A stretch of DNA of 64,000 nucleotides from Holophagales bacterium (GTDB lineage: Bacteria; Acidobacteriota; Thermoanaerobaculia; UBA5066), in assembly GCA_016714815.1 (NCBI GenBank), contig JADKBZ010000022.1:25905-89904 (forward strand), in the 5' to 3' direction. The notes beneath the pieces were generated by a model that ran no database searches, had not been told where the DNA came from, and saw only the letters and a list, made by a program, of their open reading frames with translations. Within the stretch, counting starts at the first letter, position 1, and every line of letters starts with the position of its first letter. Positions 8,556 through 16,491 of this stretch are shown in pieces. The position numbers and the translations under genes are program-made.

Positions 8556-10102
8556 TCCACGCCGACGTCCTGGGCGAGCGCGCGCGCCTTTCGCCCGGCA
8601 AGACGGCGCTCGTCTTCGTCCCCACCGGGGAGCGGTTCACCTTCGCCCAGCTGAACGCGAGGGCGGAGCGTGCCGCGGTCTTTCTCCGCGAGCGGCTCGG
8701 CCTGGCGAAAGGGGACCGGATCGGGCTCCTCGCCCACAACCGCGTCGAGTACGTCGACCTCTTCTTCGCCGCGGCCAAGACGGGCGTCCTCCTCGTCCCG
8801 CTCGGAACGCGCCTGACGCCGCACGAGCTCGCGTTCATCGCCGGGGATGCCGGCCTCTCGGCCCTCGTCTACGGCGGGGAATTCGGGGAGATCGTCTCCG
8901 CCCTCCGGGCGGAGACCGAGATCCCGCTCGGGATCGCCCTCGACGCCCCCGCCGCGAGCGGCGACCTCCCCTGGGCGGACGAGCTGGCTGGGCTCGCCGG
9001 CTCCTCCGAAGCCCCCTTCGAAAGGACCCGGTGCGACGGCGAGGACCTCCACGCCCTCCTCTACACGAGCGGCACCACCGGCAAGCCGAAGGGGGTCATG
9101 GTCCCGCACCGGATGACCGCCTGGAACGGCTGGAACACCGCGCTCTGCTGGGGGCTCACCGAGTCCGACGTCAGCCCCGTCTTCACCCCGCTCTACCACG
9201 CGGGCGGACTCGGGGCGTTCTTCGTGCCGGTCCTGGCGGCGGGCGGGACGATCGTCCTCCACGCCGGGTTCGATCCGGCCGAGATCTGGGAGACGGTCGC
9301 CAGGGAGCGCTGCACGGTCGTCCTGGGCGTGCCGACGATCTGGAAGATGCTCCTCGAGCACCCGTCGTTCGCCGCCGCGGACCTTTCCTCGCTCCGCTGG
9401 CTCATCAGCGGCGGCGCGCCGCTCCCGCTCTACCTCATCGACGCCTACCAGGAGCGGGGGATCGCCTTCAAGCAGGGCTACGGCCTGACGGAGGTCGGGG
9501 TGAACTGCTTCGCGATGTCCGTCGAGGAGTCGGTGGCGAAGAAGGGGTCGATCGGGAGGCCGCTCATGATGACCGACGCCCGGCTCGTCGACGAGGCGGG
9601 CCTCGAGGTTCCCGTGGGCGAGGTGGGCGAGCTCTGTCTCCGCGGGCCGCACGTCTCGAAGGGATACTGGAGAAACCTCGCCGCCACGGCCGCGGTGCTC
9701 GACGACGACGGGTATTTCCACACGGGCGACCTCGCGCGCCGGGACGAGGACGGGTTCTTCACGATTGCCGGCCGGCGGAAGGACATGCTCATCTCGGGCG
9801 GCGTGAACGTCTACCCGGCGGAGATCGAAGGGGAGCTGCTCCTTCACCCGGCCGTCCAGGACGCGGCCGTCGCGGGTGTCCCCGACCCGACCTGGGGAGA
9901 GGTGGGCGTCGCGTTCGTGGTCCTCCGGCCGGGAGAGAGCCTCACGAAGGAGGAGCTCCTCGCCTTCGCCGTGACGCGCCTCGCCCGCTACAAGCTGCCG
10001 AGAGAGGTCGTCTTCGTCGAGGCCCTCCCCAGAACGGCGTACGGCAAGGTGGTGAAGGGCGAGCTCCGGGAGCGCTTCCTCGCGGAACGGGCGGGCGGGT
10101 GA
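8552..10102 (+). CDS. AMP-dependent acyl-CoA ligase (ANL superfamily)
   Basis: 516 residues from a GTG overlapping the preceding stop (GTGA). The open frame continues upstream, but that part is a shadow of the hydrolase. ANL motifs in order are LLYTSGTTGKPKGVM (A3), QGYGLTE (A5), HTGDLARRDEDGFF (A7), GRRKDMLISGGVNVYPAEIE (A8), and the C-terminal catalytic Lys in RTAYGKVVKGELR. The family activates carboxylic acids as acyl-AMP and transfers them to CoA; the best general match is medium/long-chain fatty acid or aryl acid CoA ligase. It is coupled on both sides by 4-bp overlaps to alpha/beta hydrolases. A beta-lactone-synthetase (OleC-like) role is possible but not shown. Confidence 0.92.
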   Translation: MIHADVLGERARLSPGKTALVFVPTGERFTFAQLNARAERAAVFLRERLGLAKGDRIGLLAHNRVEYVDLFFAAAKTGVLLVPLGTRLTPHELAFIAGDAGLSALVYGGEFGEIVSALRAETEIPLGIALDAPAASGDLPWADELAGLAGSSEAPFERTRCDGEDLHALLYTSGTTGKPKGVMVPHRMTAWNGWNTALCWGLTESDVSPVFTPLYHAGGLGAFFVPVLAAGGTIVLHAGFDPAEIWETVARERCTVVLGVPTIWKMLLEHPSFAAADLSSLRWLISGGAPLPLYLIDAYQERGIAFKQGYGLTEVGVNCFAMSVEESVAKKGSIGRPLMMTDARLVDEAGLEVPVGEVGELCLRGPHVSKGYWRNLAATAAVLDDDGYFHTGDLARRDEDGFFTIAGRRKDMLISGGVNVYPAEIEGELLLHPAVQDAAVAGVPDPTWGEVGVAFVVLRPGESLTKEELLAFAVTRLARYKLPREVVFVEALPRTAYGKVVKGELRERFLAERAGG

Positions 10103-10944
10103 ACGGGCTCCCCGTCCTCTCGCACCAGGTCGACGGCCGCGGGGAGCCGCTCCTCCTCCTGAACGGCGGGATGATGAGCTTCTCGGCGTGGGACGAGTTC
10201 GTCCCCGCGCTCGCCGGGCGCCACCGGGTTCTCCGCTGCGACTTCCGCGGCCAGCTCCGCTCGCCCGGCGTCCCTCCAGCGGGCTTTCCGGGCCACGCCC
10301 AGGACCTCCTCCGCCTCCTCGACCACCTCGGAGTGGGAAGGTGCCACGTGGCCGGGACGAGCTACGGCGCCTTCGCGGCTCTTCACCTCGCCGCACTCGC
10401 GCCGGAGCGGGTCGCGTCGCTCGTCGCGATGACGGTCGCCGACCGCGTCTCGGGCGAGATGTGGGCCGAGGCGCGGGAGATGGTCGTGGCCTGCCGCGAA
10501 GCGCTTTCCGGCGGGTCCCGGGAGCGGGTCTACGACCTGATCTCGGCCTTCGCCTTTTCCACCGAGTGGGCCGCCCGGCACGAGACGGAGATCTCGGCGC
10601 GACGCGGCCTCGTGGCGCACCTCCCCGACGCCTGGTTCGAAGGCCTCGCCGGCCTTCTCGCCGCGCTCGAGGGGCTCGACGTCTCTCCCCTCGCCGCCCG
10701 CGTCTCTTGTCCGGCCCTGGTGCTCCTGGCCGAAGAAGACCGGGCGATGCCGCGCGCCGGAGGGGAGGCCCTCGCGAGGAGCCTGGCCCGCGGCGAGCTC
10801 GCCGTCGTCCCCGGCAGCGGCCACGCCCTCGTCGTGGAGAAGCCGCGCGAAACACTCGACATCCTTCTCTCCTTCCTCGCCCGGCACCCGCTCCCGGACG
10901 AGGCCCCGGCACCCGAATCCGAGCGGGACGGAGGAACCTCGTGA
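10099..10944 (+). CDS. Alpha/beta hydrolase
   Basis: 281 residues from a GTG that overlaps the ligase stop (GTGA). NGGMM takes the place of the usual HG oxyanion motif, nucleophile Ser88 lies in GTSYGA, a probable catalytic Asp in LLAEEDRAMP, and the His in PGSGHALVVEKP. No signal peptide or membrane segment, so cytoplasmic. It differs clearly in sequence from the hydrolases at 7587 and 12238, so the three are not recent duplicates. Its stop overlaps the thiolase start (GTGA). Confidence 0.88.
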   Translation: MNGLPVLSHQVDGRGEPLLLLNGGMMSFSAWDEFVPALAGRHRVLRCDFRGQLRSPGVPPAGFPGHAQDLLRLLDHLGVGRCHVAGTSYGAFAALHLAALAPERVASLVAMTVADRVSGEMWAEAREMVVACREALSGGSRERVYDLISAFAFSTEWAARHETEISARRGLVAHLPDAWFEGLAGLLAALEGLDVSPLAARVSCPALVLLAEEDRAMPRAGGEALARSLARGELAVVPGSGHALVVEKPRETLDILLSFLARHPLPDEAPAPESERDGGTS

Positions 10945-12146
10945 AGCCGATCTACATCGCCGCCTACCAGCAGTCGAAGTTCGGGAAGCTCCTCGGGATG
11001 ACGGTCCCCGAGATTCTCCGGCGCGCCGCCGAGGAGACCTGCTCCTCGGTGAAGGCCGAAGCGTCGGCTGTCGACGTCGCCACGGTCGGCGCCGTCTGCA
11101 ACCTGACCCTCAACGAGCAGGGCCTTCTCTCGGGCCTCCTCGCCATGACGCCGGGCCTCGACGCCAAGCCGATCGAGAGCGTCGAGAACGCCTGCGCCTC
11201 GGGAGGCCAGGCGATCCTCGCCGTCGCCCAGAAGCTGATGCTCGGCGACGGCGACGTCGGCCTCGCCGTCGGCTTCGAGAAGATGCGCGACGCCGAGGGG
11301 AAGATGGACGGCAAGCTCATCGGGAAGGTCCTCGGCTACTACTCCCACCCCGACGAGCGCGTCGGCAAGACGTTCGTCTTCCCGCACCTCTTCGCCGAGG
11401 TGATGAAGGCCTACATGGACGAGTGGGGCGCGACCGAGGAGGACCTCGCGGCGATCGCGGTCGCGGAGTACGAGAACGCGCGGGAAAACCCGTTCGCGCA
11501 GATGCAGAAGAACCAGGTGACGCTCGAGTCCGCGATGAAGATCGAGGGGATCAACCGCTACGTCGTCGAGGGCCTGCCGCTGAAGACGTACGACGCCTCG
11601 CAGATCTCCGACGGGTGGGCCGGGATGCTCCTCGCGACGGAGGAGGGGCTCTCCCGCCTCGGCGTCGCGAAGGCCGACTGCGTCCGCCTCGCCGGGTGGG
11701 GCCAGGCGACCGACCCGCTGAAGAAGGAAGGGCGCGACGTCCTCCGGCCGAAGGCGGCGCTCGCCGCGATGGCCACGGCCTACCGGCGCGCGGGCCTTTC
11801 GCCCGCCGACGTGAACGTCGCCGAGGTGCACGACTGCTTCAGCGTCATGGGAGCGATCGGTGCCGAGGTGATCGGAAAGGCGGAGACGGGAAAGGGTGCC
11901 CGCTACTGGCGCGACGGGAAGGCGCGCGTCGACGGCGACTGCGGCATCAACACCTCCGGCGGCCTCATCGCCAAGGGGCACCCGATCGGCGCGACGGGGA
12001 TCGCGATGATCGGCTGGTGCGCCTGGCAGCTCCTCGGGAAGGTGCCGAAGGCGCTCCAGGTCCCGAACGCGCGCGCGGCCGCCACGTTCAACATCGGCGG
12101 TCCGGTCTGCGCGACGGTCTCGACGGTCCTCACGCCGGCGACCTGA
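10941..12146 (+). CDS. Thiolase, SCP2/acetyl-CoA acyltransferase type
   Basis: 401 residues from a GTG overlapping the previous stop; the upstream open frame is a shadow. The acyl-accepting Cys85 lies in ENACASGGQ. The HDCF motif (VAEVHDCFSVMGAI) typical of SCP-x-type thiolases replaces the NEAFA of FadA types, and GGLIAKGHPIGATG carries the C-terminal His. The C-terminal Cys motif region reads NIGGPVCATVSTV. The family cleaves or forms 3-ketoacyl-CoA. Together with the SDR and hydroxyacyl-CoA dehydrogenase it would complete a beta-oxidation-like sequence. No DUF35 zinc partner gene is seen next to it. Confidence 0.92.
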   Translation: MKPIYIAAYQQSKFGKLLGMTVPEILRRAAEETCSSVKAEASAVDVATVGAVCNLTLNEQGLLSGLLAMTPGLDAKPIESVENACASGGQAILAVAQKLMLGDGDVGLAVGFEKMRDAEGKMDGKLIGKVLGYYSHPDERVGKTFVFPHLFAEVMKAYMDEWGATEEDLAAIAVAEYENARENPFAQMQKNQVTLESAMKIEGINRYVVEGLPLKTYDASQISDGWAGMLLATEEGLSRLGVAKADCVRLAGWGQATDPLKKEGRDVLRPKAALAAMATAYRRAGLSPADVNVAEVHDCFSVMGAIGAEVIGKAETGKGARYWRDGKARVDGDCGINTSGGLIAKGHPIGATGIAMIGWCAWQLLGKVPKALQVPNARAAATFNIGGPVCATVSTVLTPAT

Positions 12147-12196
12147 CGATTGCCGGTGGCCTGACCCGGGCGAGCTGACGCCGCCCCTCGTCCGAC

Positions 12197-12217
12197 GCCG
12201 GCGGGTTTCCCGCCGGC
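12197..12217 (+). other. Intercistronic hairpin
   Basis: Perfect 9-bp stem GCCGGCGGG-TTT-CCCGCCGGC in the 91-bp gap between the thiolase and the next hydrolase. No T-tract follows, and the Shine-Dalgarno GGAAGGAG comes directly after it. It could stabilise mRNA ends or attenuate transcription. Confidence 0.45.
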
Positions 12218-12237
12218 CCGGCGGAAGGAGAGCTCCG

Positions 12238-13095
12238 ATGGCCGACCTCGTCCCCGACCGCGAGGGATTCCTCGAGGAGGGGGAGCACCGGATCCGCTGG
12301 GAGTACGTCGGGAAGGGGGACAAGGAAGCCGTCTGCCTCCTGAACGGCCTCGCCATGCACACGCGGGCCTGGTTCGGCGTCCTTCCGCGCCTCCTCGACC
12401 GGTACGACGTCGTCCTCTACGACTACCTCGGCCAGGGGCGCTCCTCCTCCCCCGACGAGCCCTACTCGATCCCGGCGTTCGCCGGATACCTCCCGAAGGT
12501 CCTCGACGTCCTCGGAATCGCGAAGGTCCACGCGATGGGCGTCTCCTACGGCGGGTTCGTCGCCGCCGAGGTCGCTCGCCTCTTCCCGGACCGCCTTCAC
12601 ACCCTGACCCTCTCGGGGATCTTCCTCTCGCACGAGGAGCTCTTCTCGATGTACCAGGAGATCTCCCTCCGCTTCTACCGCGGCGGGCCGGAGGTCTTCG
12701 AGCTCTACACCCACTACATGTACGAGAAGATCTTCGGCGAGGCCTTCGTGGCCGCGATGAAGGAGAACCTCCCGGTCCTGCGCGAGCGGTTCCACGACCG
12801 CTACAGGGACCAGACGCACGCCCTCATCCGGCTCACCCTCGCGCAGGACCCGTTCTTCGCGGCGCTCGACGGGAACCTCGCGGGCTACGCGGCGTTTCCG
12901 GGTCCGGTCCTCGTCGTCCCCGGCGCCGAGGACCGGACGATTCCCCCCTGGGTGCAGAAGAAGCTCCTCGGCGTCTTCCGCGACGCGCGGTGGGAGCCGA
13001 TAGAAGGATCCGGCCACGTCGTCTACCTCGAGAAGCCGGACGGCTTCTTCGCCATACTCCGGAGGTTCCTGGAGGCGAAGTCGACCCGGTTCTGA
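12238..13095 (+). CDS. Alpha/beta hydrolase
   Basis: 285 residues, ATG behind GGAAGGAGAGCTCC. Core motifs are LLNGLAMHTRAW near the oxyanion region, DYLGQGRSS, nucleophile Ser103 in GVSYGG, VVPGAEDRTIPP with the acid residue, and the His in GSGHVVYLEKP. The lid region (~125-200) is large and aromatic (FSMYQEISLRFYRGG ... YTHYMYEKIFGE), which suggests a bulky or hydrophobic substrate. Third alpha/beta hydrolase of this gene run; exact reaction unknown. Confidence 0.88.
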   Translation: MADLVPDREGFLEEGEHRIRWEYVGKGDKEAVCLLNGLAMHTRAWFGVLPRLLDRYDVVLYDYLGQGRSSSPDEPYSIPAFAGYLPKVLDVLGIAKVHAMGVSYGGFVAAEVARLFPDRLHTLTLSGIFLSHEELFSMYQEISLRFYRGGPEVFELYTHYMYEKIFGEAFVAAMKENLPVLRERFHDRYRDQTHALIRLTLAQDPFFAALDGNLAGYAAFPGPVLVVPGAEDRTIPPWVQKKLLGVFRDARWEPIEGSGHVVYLEKPDGFFAILRRFLEAKSTRF

Positions 13096-13130
13096 AGGGT
13101 TGGAGAGGCCTCCGGAGAGGGAGCCGACAG

Positions 13131-14171
13131 ATGAAGTCCGCGGGCGAGGTCCTCGACGCCATCGGGAGGGTTCCGCTCGCGGAGCTTCCCACCCCGCTGC
13201 AGGAGGCTCCTCGCCTCGCCAGGCACCTCTGCCTGTCGCGGCTCCTCCTCAAACGCGACGACGCCACCGGCCTCGCGATGGGGGGGAACAAGGCGAGGAA
13301 GCTGGAGTACGACTTCGCCCCGATCCTTCAGAGGGGATGCGACGTCGTCGTCACCGTCGGGGGCGCCCAGTCGAACCACGCGGTGATGACCGCCGCCGCA
13401 GCTCGGAGGCTCGGGATCGACGTGAAGCTCGTCCTCGGCGGACCGGACTTCACGCGCTTTCGCGGCAACCTGCTCCTCGACTCCCTCTACGGCGCCGAGC
13501 TCCGCTACCTCGTCGACGACGACGACAACGACTCCCTCGCCGCCGCGATGGACGCCTGGGTTCGGGAGCTGGAGGAAGAAGGACGGCGGCCGTACGCGCT
13601 GCCGATCGGCGGGAGCACGGGCGCGGGCGCGCTCGGCTACGTCCGCGCGATGCGCGAGCTCGCCTCCCAGCTCGGCGAGGGACCGGTCCAGGTCGTCACG
13701 GCCGTCGGCTCCTGCGGGACCTTCGCCGGCCTGAACCTCGGGGCCCGGCTCTTCCTCCCCTCCGCCAGGGTCGTCGGAATCAGCGTCTCCCGCACCACGG
13801 TCCGGATCGTCGAGCGGACGATCGAGCTCGTCGCCGAGAGCGCCGGCCTGCTCGGAATCGAGCCGCCGCCGCTCGCCGGGTCCCTCGAGTGCCACGACCG
13901 GTTCCACGGCGAGTACGGTGTCGCGACGGATTCCGGGACGGAGGCGATCCTCGCCTGCGCCCGGCTCGAGGGGGTTCTCCTGGATCCGATTTACACCGGC
14001 AAGTCGATGGCCGGGCTTTTCGCCCTGGCCCGGGACGGCTCCCTCGACCCGTCCGTCCCCGTCGTCTTTCTTCACACGGGCGGCCTGCCGATCCTCTTCG
14101 CGTTCGACGAAGAGAGCTGGGCCTCCTCGCCGGTCACGAGAATCCCGCTCCGCGCTCCGGAGGAGAAATGA
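13131..14171 (+). CDS. PLP-dependent ACC deaminase/D-cysteine desulfhydrase family protein
   Basis: 346 residues from an ATG after GGAGAGGGAGCCGACAG. The PLP lysine is Lys54 in GGNKARKLEY, followed by the substrate/PLP-binding VGGAQSNH (Ser81-Asn-His) and the phosphate-binding glycine-rich loop near GGSTGAGALGY. The C-terminal LHTGG is typical of this fold-type II family. Members deaminate 1-aminocyclopropane-1-carboxylate or release H2S from D-cysteine. Substrate-determining residues cannot be settled by eye. It overlaps the next gene by 4 bp (ATGA), so it probably belongs to the same transcript, though its link to acyl-CoA chemistry is unclear. Confidence 0.88.
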   Translation: MKSAGEVLDAIGRVPLAELPTPLQEAPRLARHLCLSRLLLKRDDATGLAMGGNKARKLEYDFAPILQRGCDVVVTVGGAQSNHAVMTAAAARRLGIDVKLVLGGPDFTRFRGNLLLDSLYGAELRYLVDDDDNDSLAAAMDAWVRELEEEGRRPYALPIGGSTGAGALGYVRAMRELASQLGEGPVQVVTAVGSCGTFAGLNLGARLFLPSARVVGISVSRTTVRIVERTIELVAESAGLLGIEPPPLAGSLECHDRFHGEYGVATDSGTEAILACARLEGVLLDPIYTGKSMAGLFALARDGSLDPSVPVVFLHTGGLPILFAFDEESWASSPVTRIPLRAPEEK

Positions 14172-15730
14172 AGAACGTCCCGGACCGCCGCCGGACCGCC
14201 CGCCGTCTTCCGGCCGTCCTCGCGGCCGTCGCCGGGCTCGCCGTTCTCGCGCCCGGAAGGGCTGGCGCGGCCCAGGAGCCGGGGAAGGCGGAGGAGCCGG
14301 GGAAGGCGGAAATGGCGGCGATCGCGCTTCTCGTCGAGGCGCTGGCCGACGCGGATCCCTTCGCCGCCGGGGCCGCCGCCGAAGCGCTCGCGGGGATCGG
14401 GGGCCCCGGCGTTCCCGCGCTCTCCGCGGCGCTCGGTGATCCGCGGGAGAGCGTCCGGCAGGGGGCGGCGATCGCGCTCGGCAAGATCGGCGGGGAAGCC
14501 CGCGCGGCCGTGCCGGCGCTCGTCCGCGCGCTGTCGGACCCGAAGGAGAACGTCCGCTGGTGCGCCGCGAACGCGCTCGGCGCCGTCGGGGGCGCCGCGT
14601 CCACGGCCGTCCCCGCGCTTCGGGAGGCGCTTCACGACGGGGACGAGGACGTCCGTCGGGGAGCCGCGCTCGCGCTGGAGCGGATCGACCCGGCGGGGTG
14701 GCTCCGGGCGCCCGCCTGGGAGGCGACCGTCGCCACGATCGAGAGGCTGACGCCGCTCCTGATGACCGAGCTCCACGTTCCCGGCGTGTCGATCGCCCTC
14801 GTCAGGGACAGGAGGATCGCCTGGACGAAGTCGTGGGGCGTGGCGGACGCGAGGACCGGCGCGCCCGTGACGGGGGAGACGCTCTTCGAGGCCGCCTCGA
14901 TGACGAAGCCCGTCTTTGCCGTCTCCGTCCTGAAGCTCGTGGAGCAGGGGAGGATCGACCTCGACCGTCCGCTCGCGGAGATCGTGGCGCCTCCGGCCGT
15001 CCCGTTCCAGGAGGAGCGCCTCCGGATCACGCCCCGGATGGTCCTGTCGCACACGAGCGGCCTGCCGAACTGGCGAAAGGGAGGAGAGGAGCGCGACGGG
15101 CCGCTGCCGGTCCTTTTCGCGCCGGGCTCGAAGTTCTCGTACTCCGGCGAGGCGATCTACCAGCTGCAGCGGGCGGTGGAGAAGGTGACCGGGGAACCGC
15201 TCGAGGAGCACGCCCGGCGCACCCTCTTCGCCCCTCTCGGGATGACCGGCGCTTCCTACGTCTGGACGGCGGAGCTCGACTCCCGGCTCGCGAGCGGGCA
15301 CAAGGCCGACGGGACGTTCCTCGCGCGGGCGCGTTACACCCACGCGAACGCCGCCTACACGCTCGTCACGACGGCCTCCGACTACGCGCGGCTCCTCGTC
15401 GCGCTCCTCGACCCCGAGGGCTCCGCGCCGAACGGGCTCGCCCGTGCCTACGTCGCGTCGATGCTGCGCCACGAGGTCCGCGTCGACGTGAGGGACCCGA
15501 TCGAGAGGCCCGGACGGGCGAAAGGGACCGGGGTCTTCTGGGGGCTCGGCTGGTCCCTGAACACGACGCTTTCCGGGGAGGTCGTCCACCACAGCGGCGC
15601 CAACAGCACCGGCTTCCGGTCCTTCGGCCAGTTCTCCCCGGCGCGGGGCTCGGGGATCGTCATCCTGACGAACGGGCTCGGCGGGGGAGAGCTCTGGACG
15701 CGCCTCGTGAGCGTCGTCGGAGACCTCTGA
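14168..15730 (+). CDS. Secreted HEAT-repeat/beta-lactamase-fold serine hydrolase
   Basis: 520 residues from an ATG overlapping the previous stop. A signal peptide (~10-35, RRLPAVLAAVAGLAVLAPGRAGA) is followed by a short EPGKAE repeat and about four HEAT/PBS-like helical repeats (~45-180, e.g. VRQGAAIALGKIGGEARAAVPALV). A class C beta-lactamase/esterase domain (~190-520) follows with SxxK in AASMTKPVF, the Tyr motif YSG in FSYSGEAIYQ, and HHSGANSTG as the third motif. Such proteins are usually periplasmic esterases or D-amino-acid peptidases, less often true beta-lactamases. The HEAT fusion is unusual. It ends the long same-strand gene run. Confidence 0.88.
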   Translation: MKNVPDRRRTARRLPAVLAAVAGLAVLAPGRAGAAQEPGKAEEPGKAEMAAIALLVEALADADPFAAGAAAEALAGIGGPGVPALSAALGDPRESVRQGAAIALGKIGGEARAAVPALVRALSDPKENVRWCAANALGAVGGAASTAVPALREALHDGDEDVRRGAALALERIDPAGWLRAPAWEATVATIERLTPLLMTELHVPGVSIALVRDRRIAWTKSWGVADARTGAPVTGETLFEAASMTKPVFAVSVLKLVEQGRIDLDRPLAEIVAPPAVPFQEERLRITPRMVLSHTSGLPNWRKGGEERDGPLPVLFAPGSKFSYSGEAIYQLQRAVEKVTGEPLEEHARRTLFAPLGMTGASYVWTAELDSRLASGHKADGTFLARARYTHANAAYTLVTTASDYARLLVALLDPEGSAPNGLARAYVASMLRHEVRVDVRDPIERPGRAKGTGVFWGLGWSLNTTLSGEVVHHSGANSTGFRSFGQFSPARGSGIVILTNGLGGGELWTRLVSVVGDL

Positions 15731-15746
15731 GAGGGAGAAGCGGAGG

Positions 15747-16409
15747 CTACCGGCGCCCGGCCGGGAGCGGCGCGGGACGGGCGGGCTCCTCGACGGGAGA
15801 GCGGAGCATGCCGCGCCGGAGGATCTCCGCGATGTCGTGGATGGCCGCCTTCGAGGGTTTGCCGAACTGGTCGGGGACCCGGAAGAGGAGCTCCACGGCG
15901 TAGTACTGGAGAAAGATCCGGCTCGCGAGCATGACGGCCGAGAGCGGCTCCACCTCGGGGGCGAGCCGCGCCGCGGGGCCGTTCTGCGCCTTGTTGCGGT
16001 GGAGGAACGCCGCAAAGCGGTCGGCCATGCCGGAATAGAAGCGCTGGATGTGGGTCCCCTGCATCTCGACGACGTCGACGTAGATGAGCGCGATGTGCCG
16101 CTGCCACGTCTTCACGCTCTCCTCGGCGGCCTCGGCCAGCTCCTCGAGCCGGTCGGGGAACGCGCCGGACGCGAGGGCGCGGTTGAAGGGGAAGTCGGGG
16201 CTCTCGATGGCGGTCCAGTAGTCGGAGAGGAGCGTGTCGAAGAGCTCTTCCTTGTCGCGGAAGTGGTGGTACACGCTGCCGGTGGAGGCGCCGGCGGCCG
16301 TCGAGATGTCGCGGATGCTCGTCCCGCGGTAGCCCTGGCGCGAGAAGAGGTCGAGCGCCGCCTCGAGGATCTGCGCCCGGCTCCTTTCCGACTTCTCTTC
16401 CTGGTCCAT
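15747..16409 (-). CDS. TetR/AcrR-family transcriptional regulator
   Basis: 220 residues. The N-terminal TetR helix-turn-helix (~8-55) reads ILEAALDLFSRQGYRGTSIRDIS and ASTGSVYHHFRDKEELF. The C-terminal ligand-binding region has no recognisable subfamily signature, but its context next to acyl-CoA genes resembles FadR/PsrA-type regulators that sense acyl-CoA. It is convergent with the acyl-CoA gene run, 16 bp from the last stop codon, and divergent from the GT51 gene. A plausible operator is the palindrome at 2701-2718; this is inference. Confidence 0.9.
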   Translation of the reverse strand: MDQEEKSERSRAQILEAALDLFSRQGYRGTSIRDISTAAGASTGSVYHHFRDKEELFDTLLSDYWTAIESPDFPFNRALASGAFPDRLEELAEAAEESVKTWQRHIALIYVDVVEMQGTHIQRFYSGMADRFAAFLHRNKAQNGPAARLAPEVEPLSAVMLASRIFLQYYAVELLFRVPDQFGKPSKAAIHDIAEILRRGMLRSPVEEPARPAPLPAGRR

Positions 16410-16491
16410 CCTGCCTCGCGCCTCTGGCCACCACCGTAGGGGTCCGGCGGCGCCGCGTCAAGAGAGGAACCCGGTAAAGTCGGGGGCACCG

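Noticed and set aside
5770..10102. Calling the SDR, KAS III-like, hydrolase and ligase genes oleD, oleA, oleB and oleC
   Set aside because: The SDR is a 260-residue FabG type, the KAS III-like protein lacks the triad His and Asn, and the ligase looks like an ordinary acyl-CoA ligase. Only the class composition agrees.
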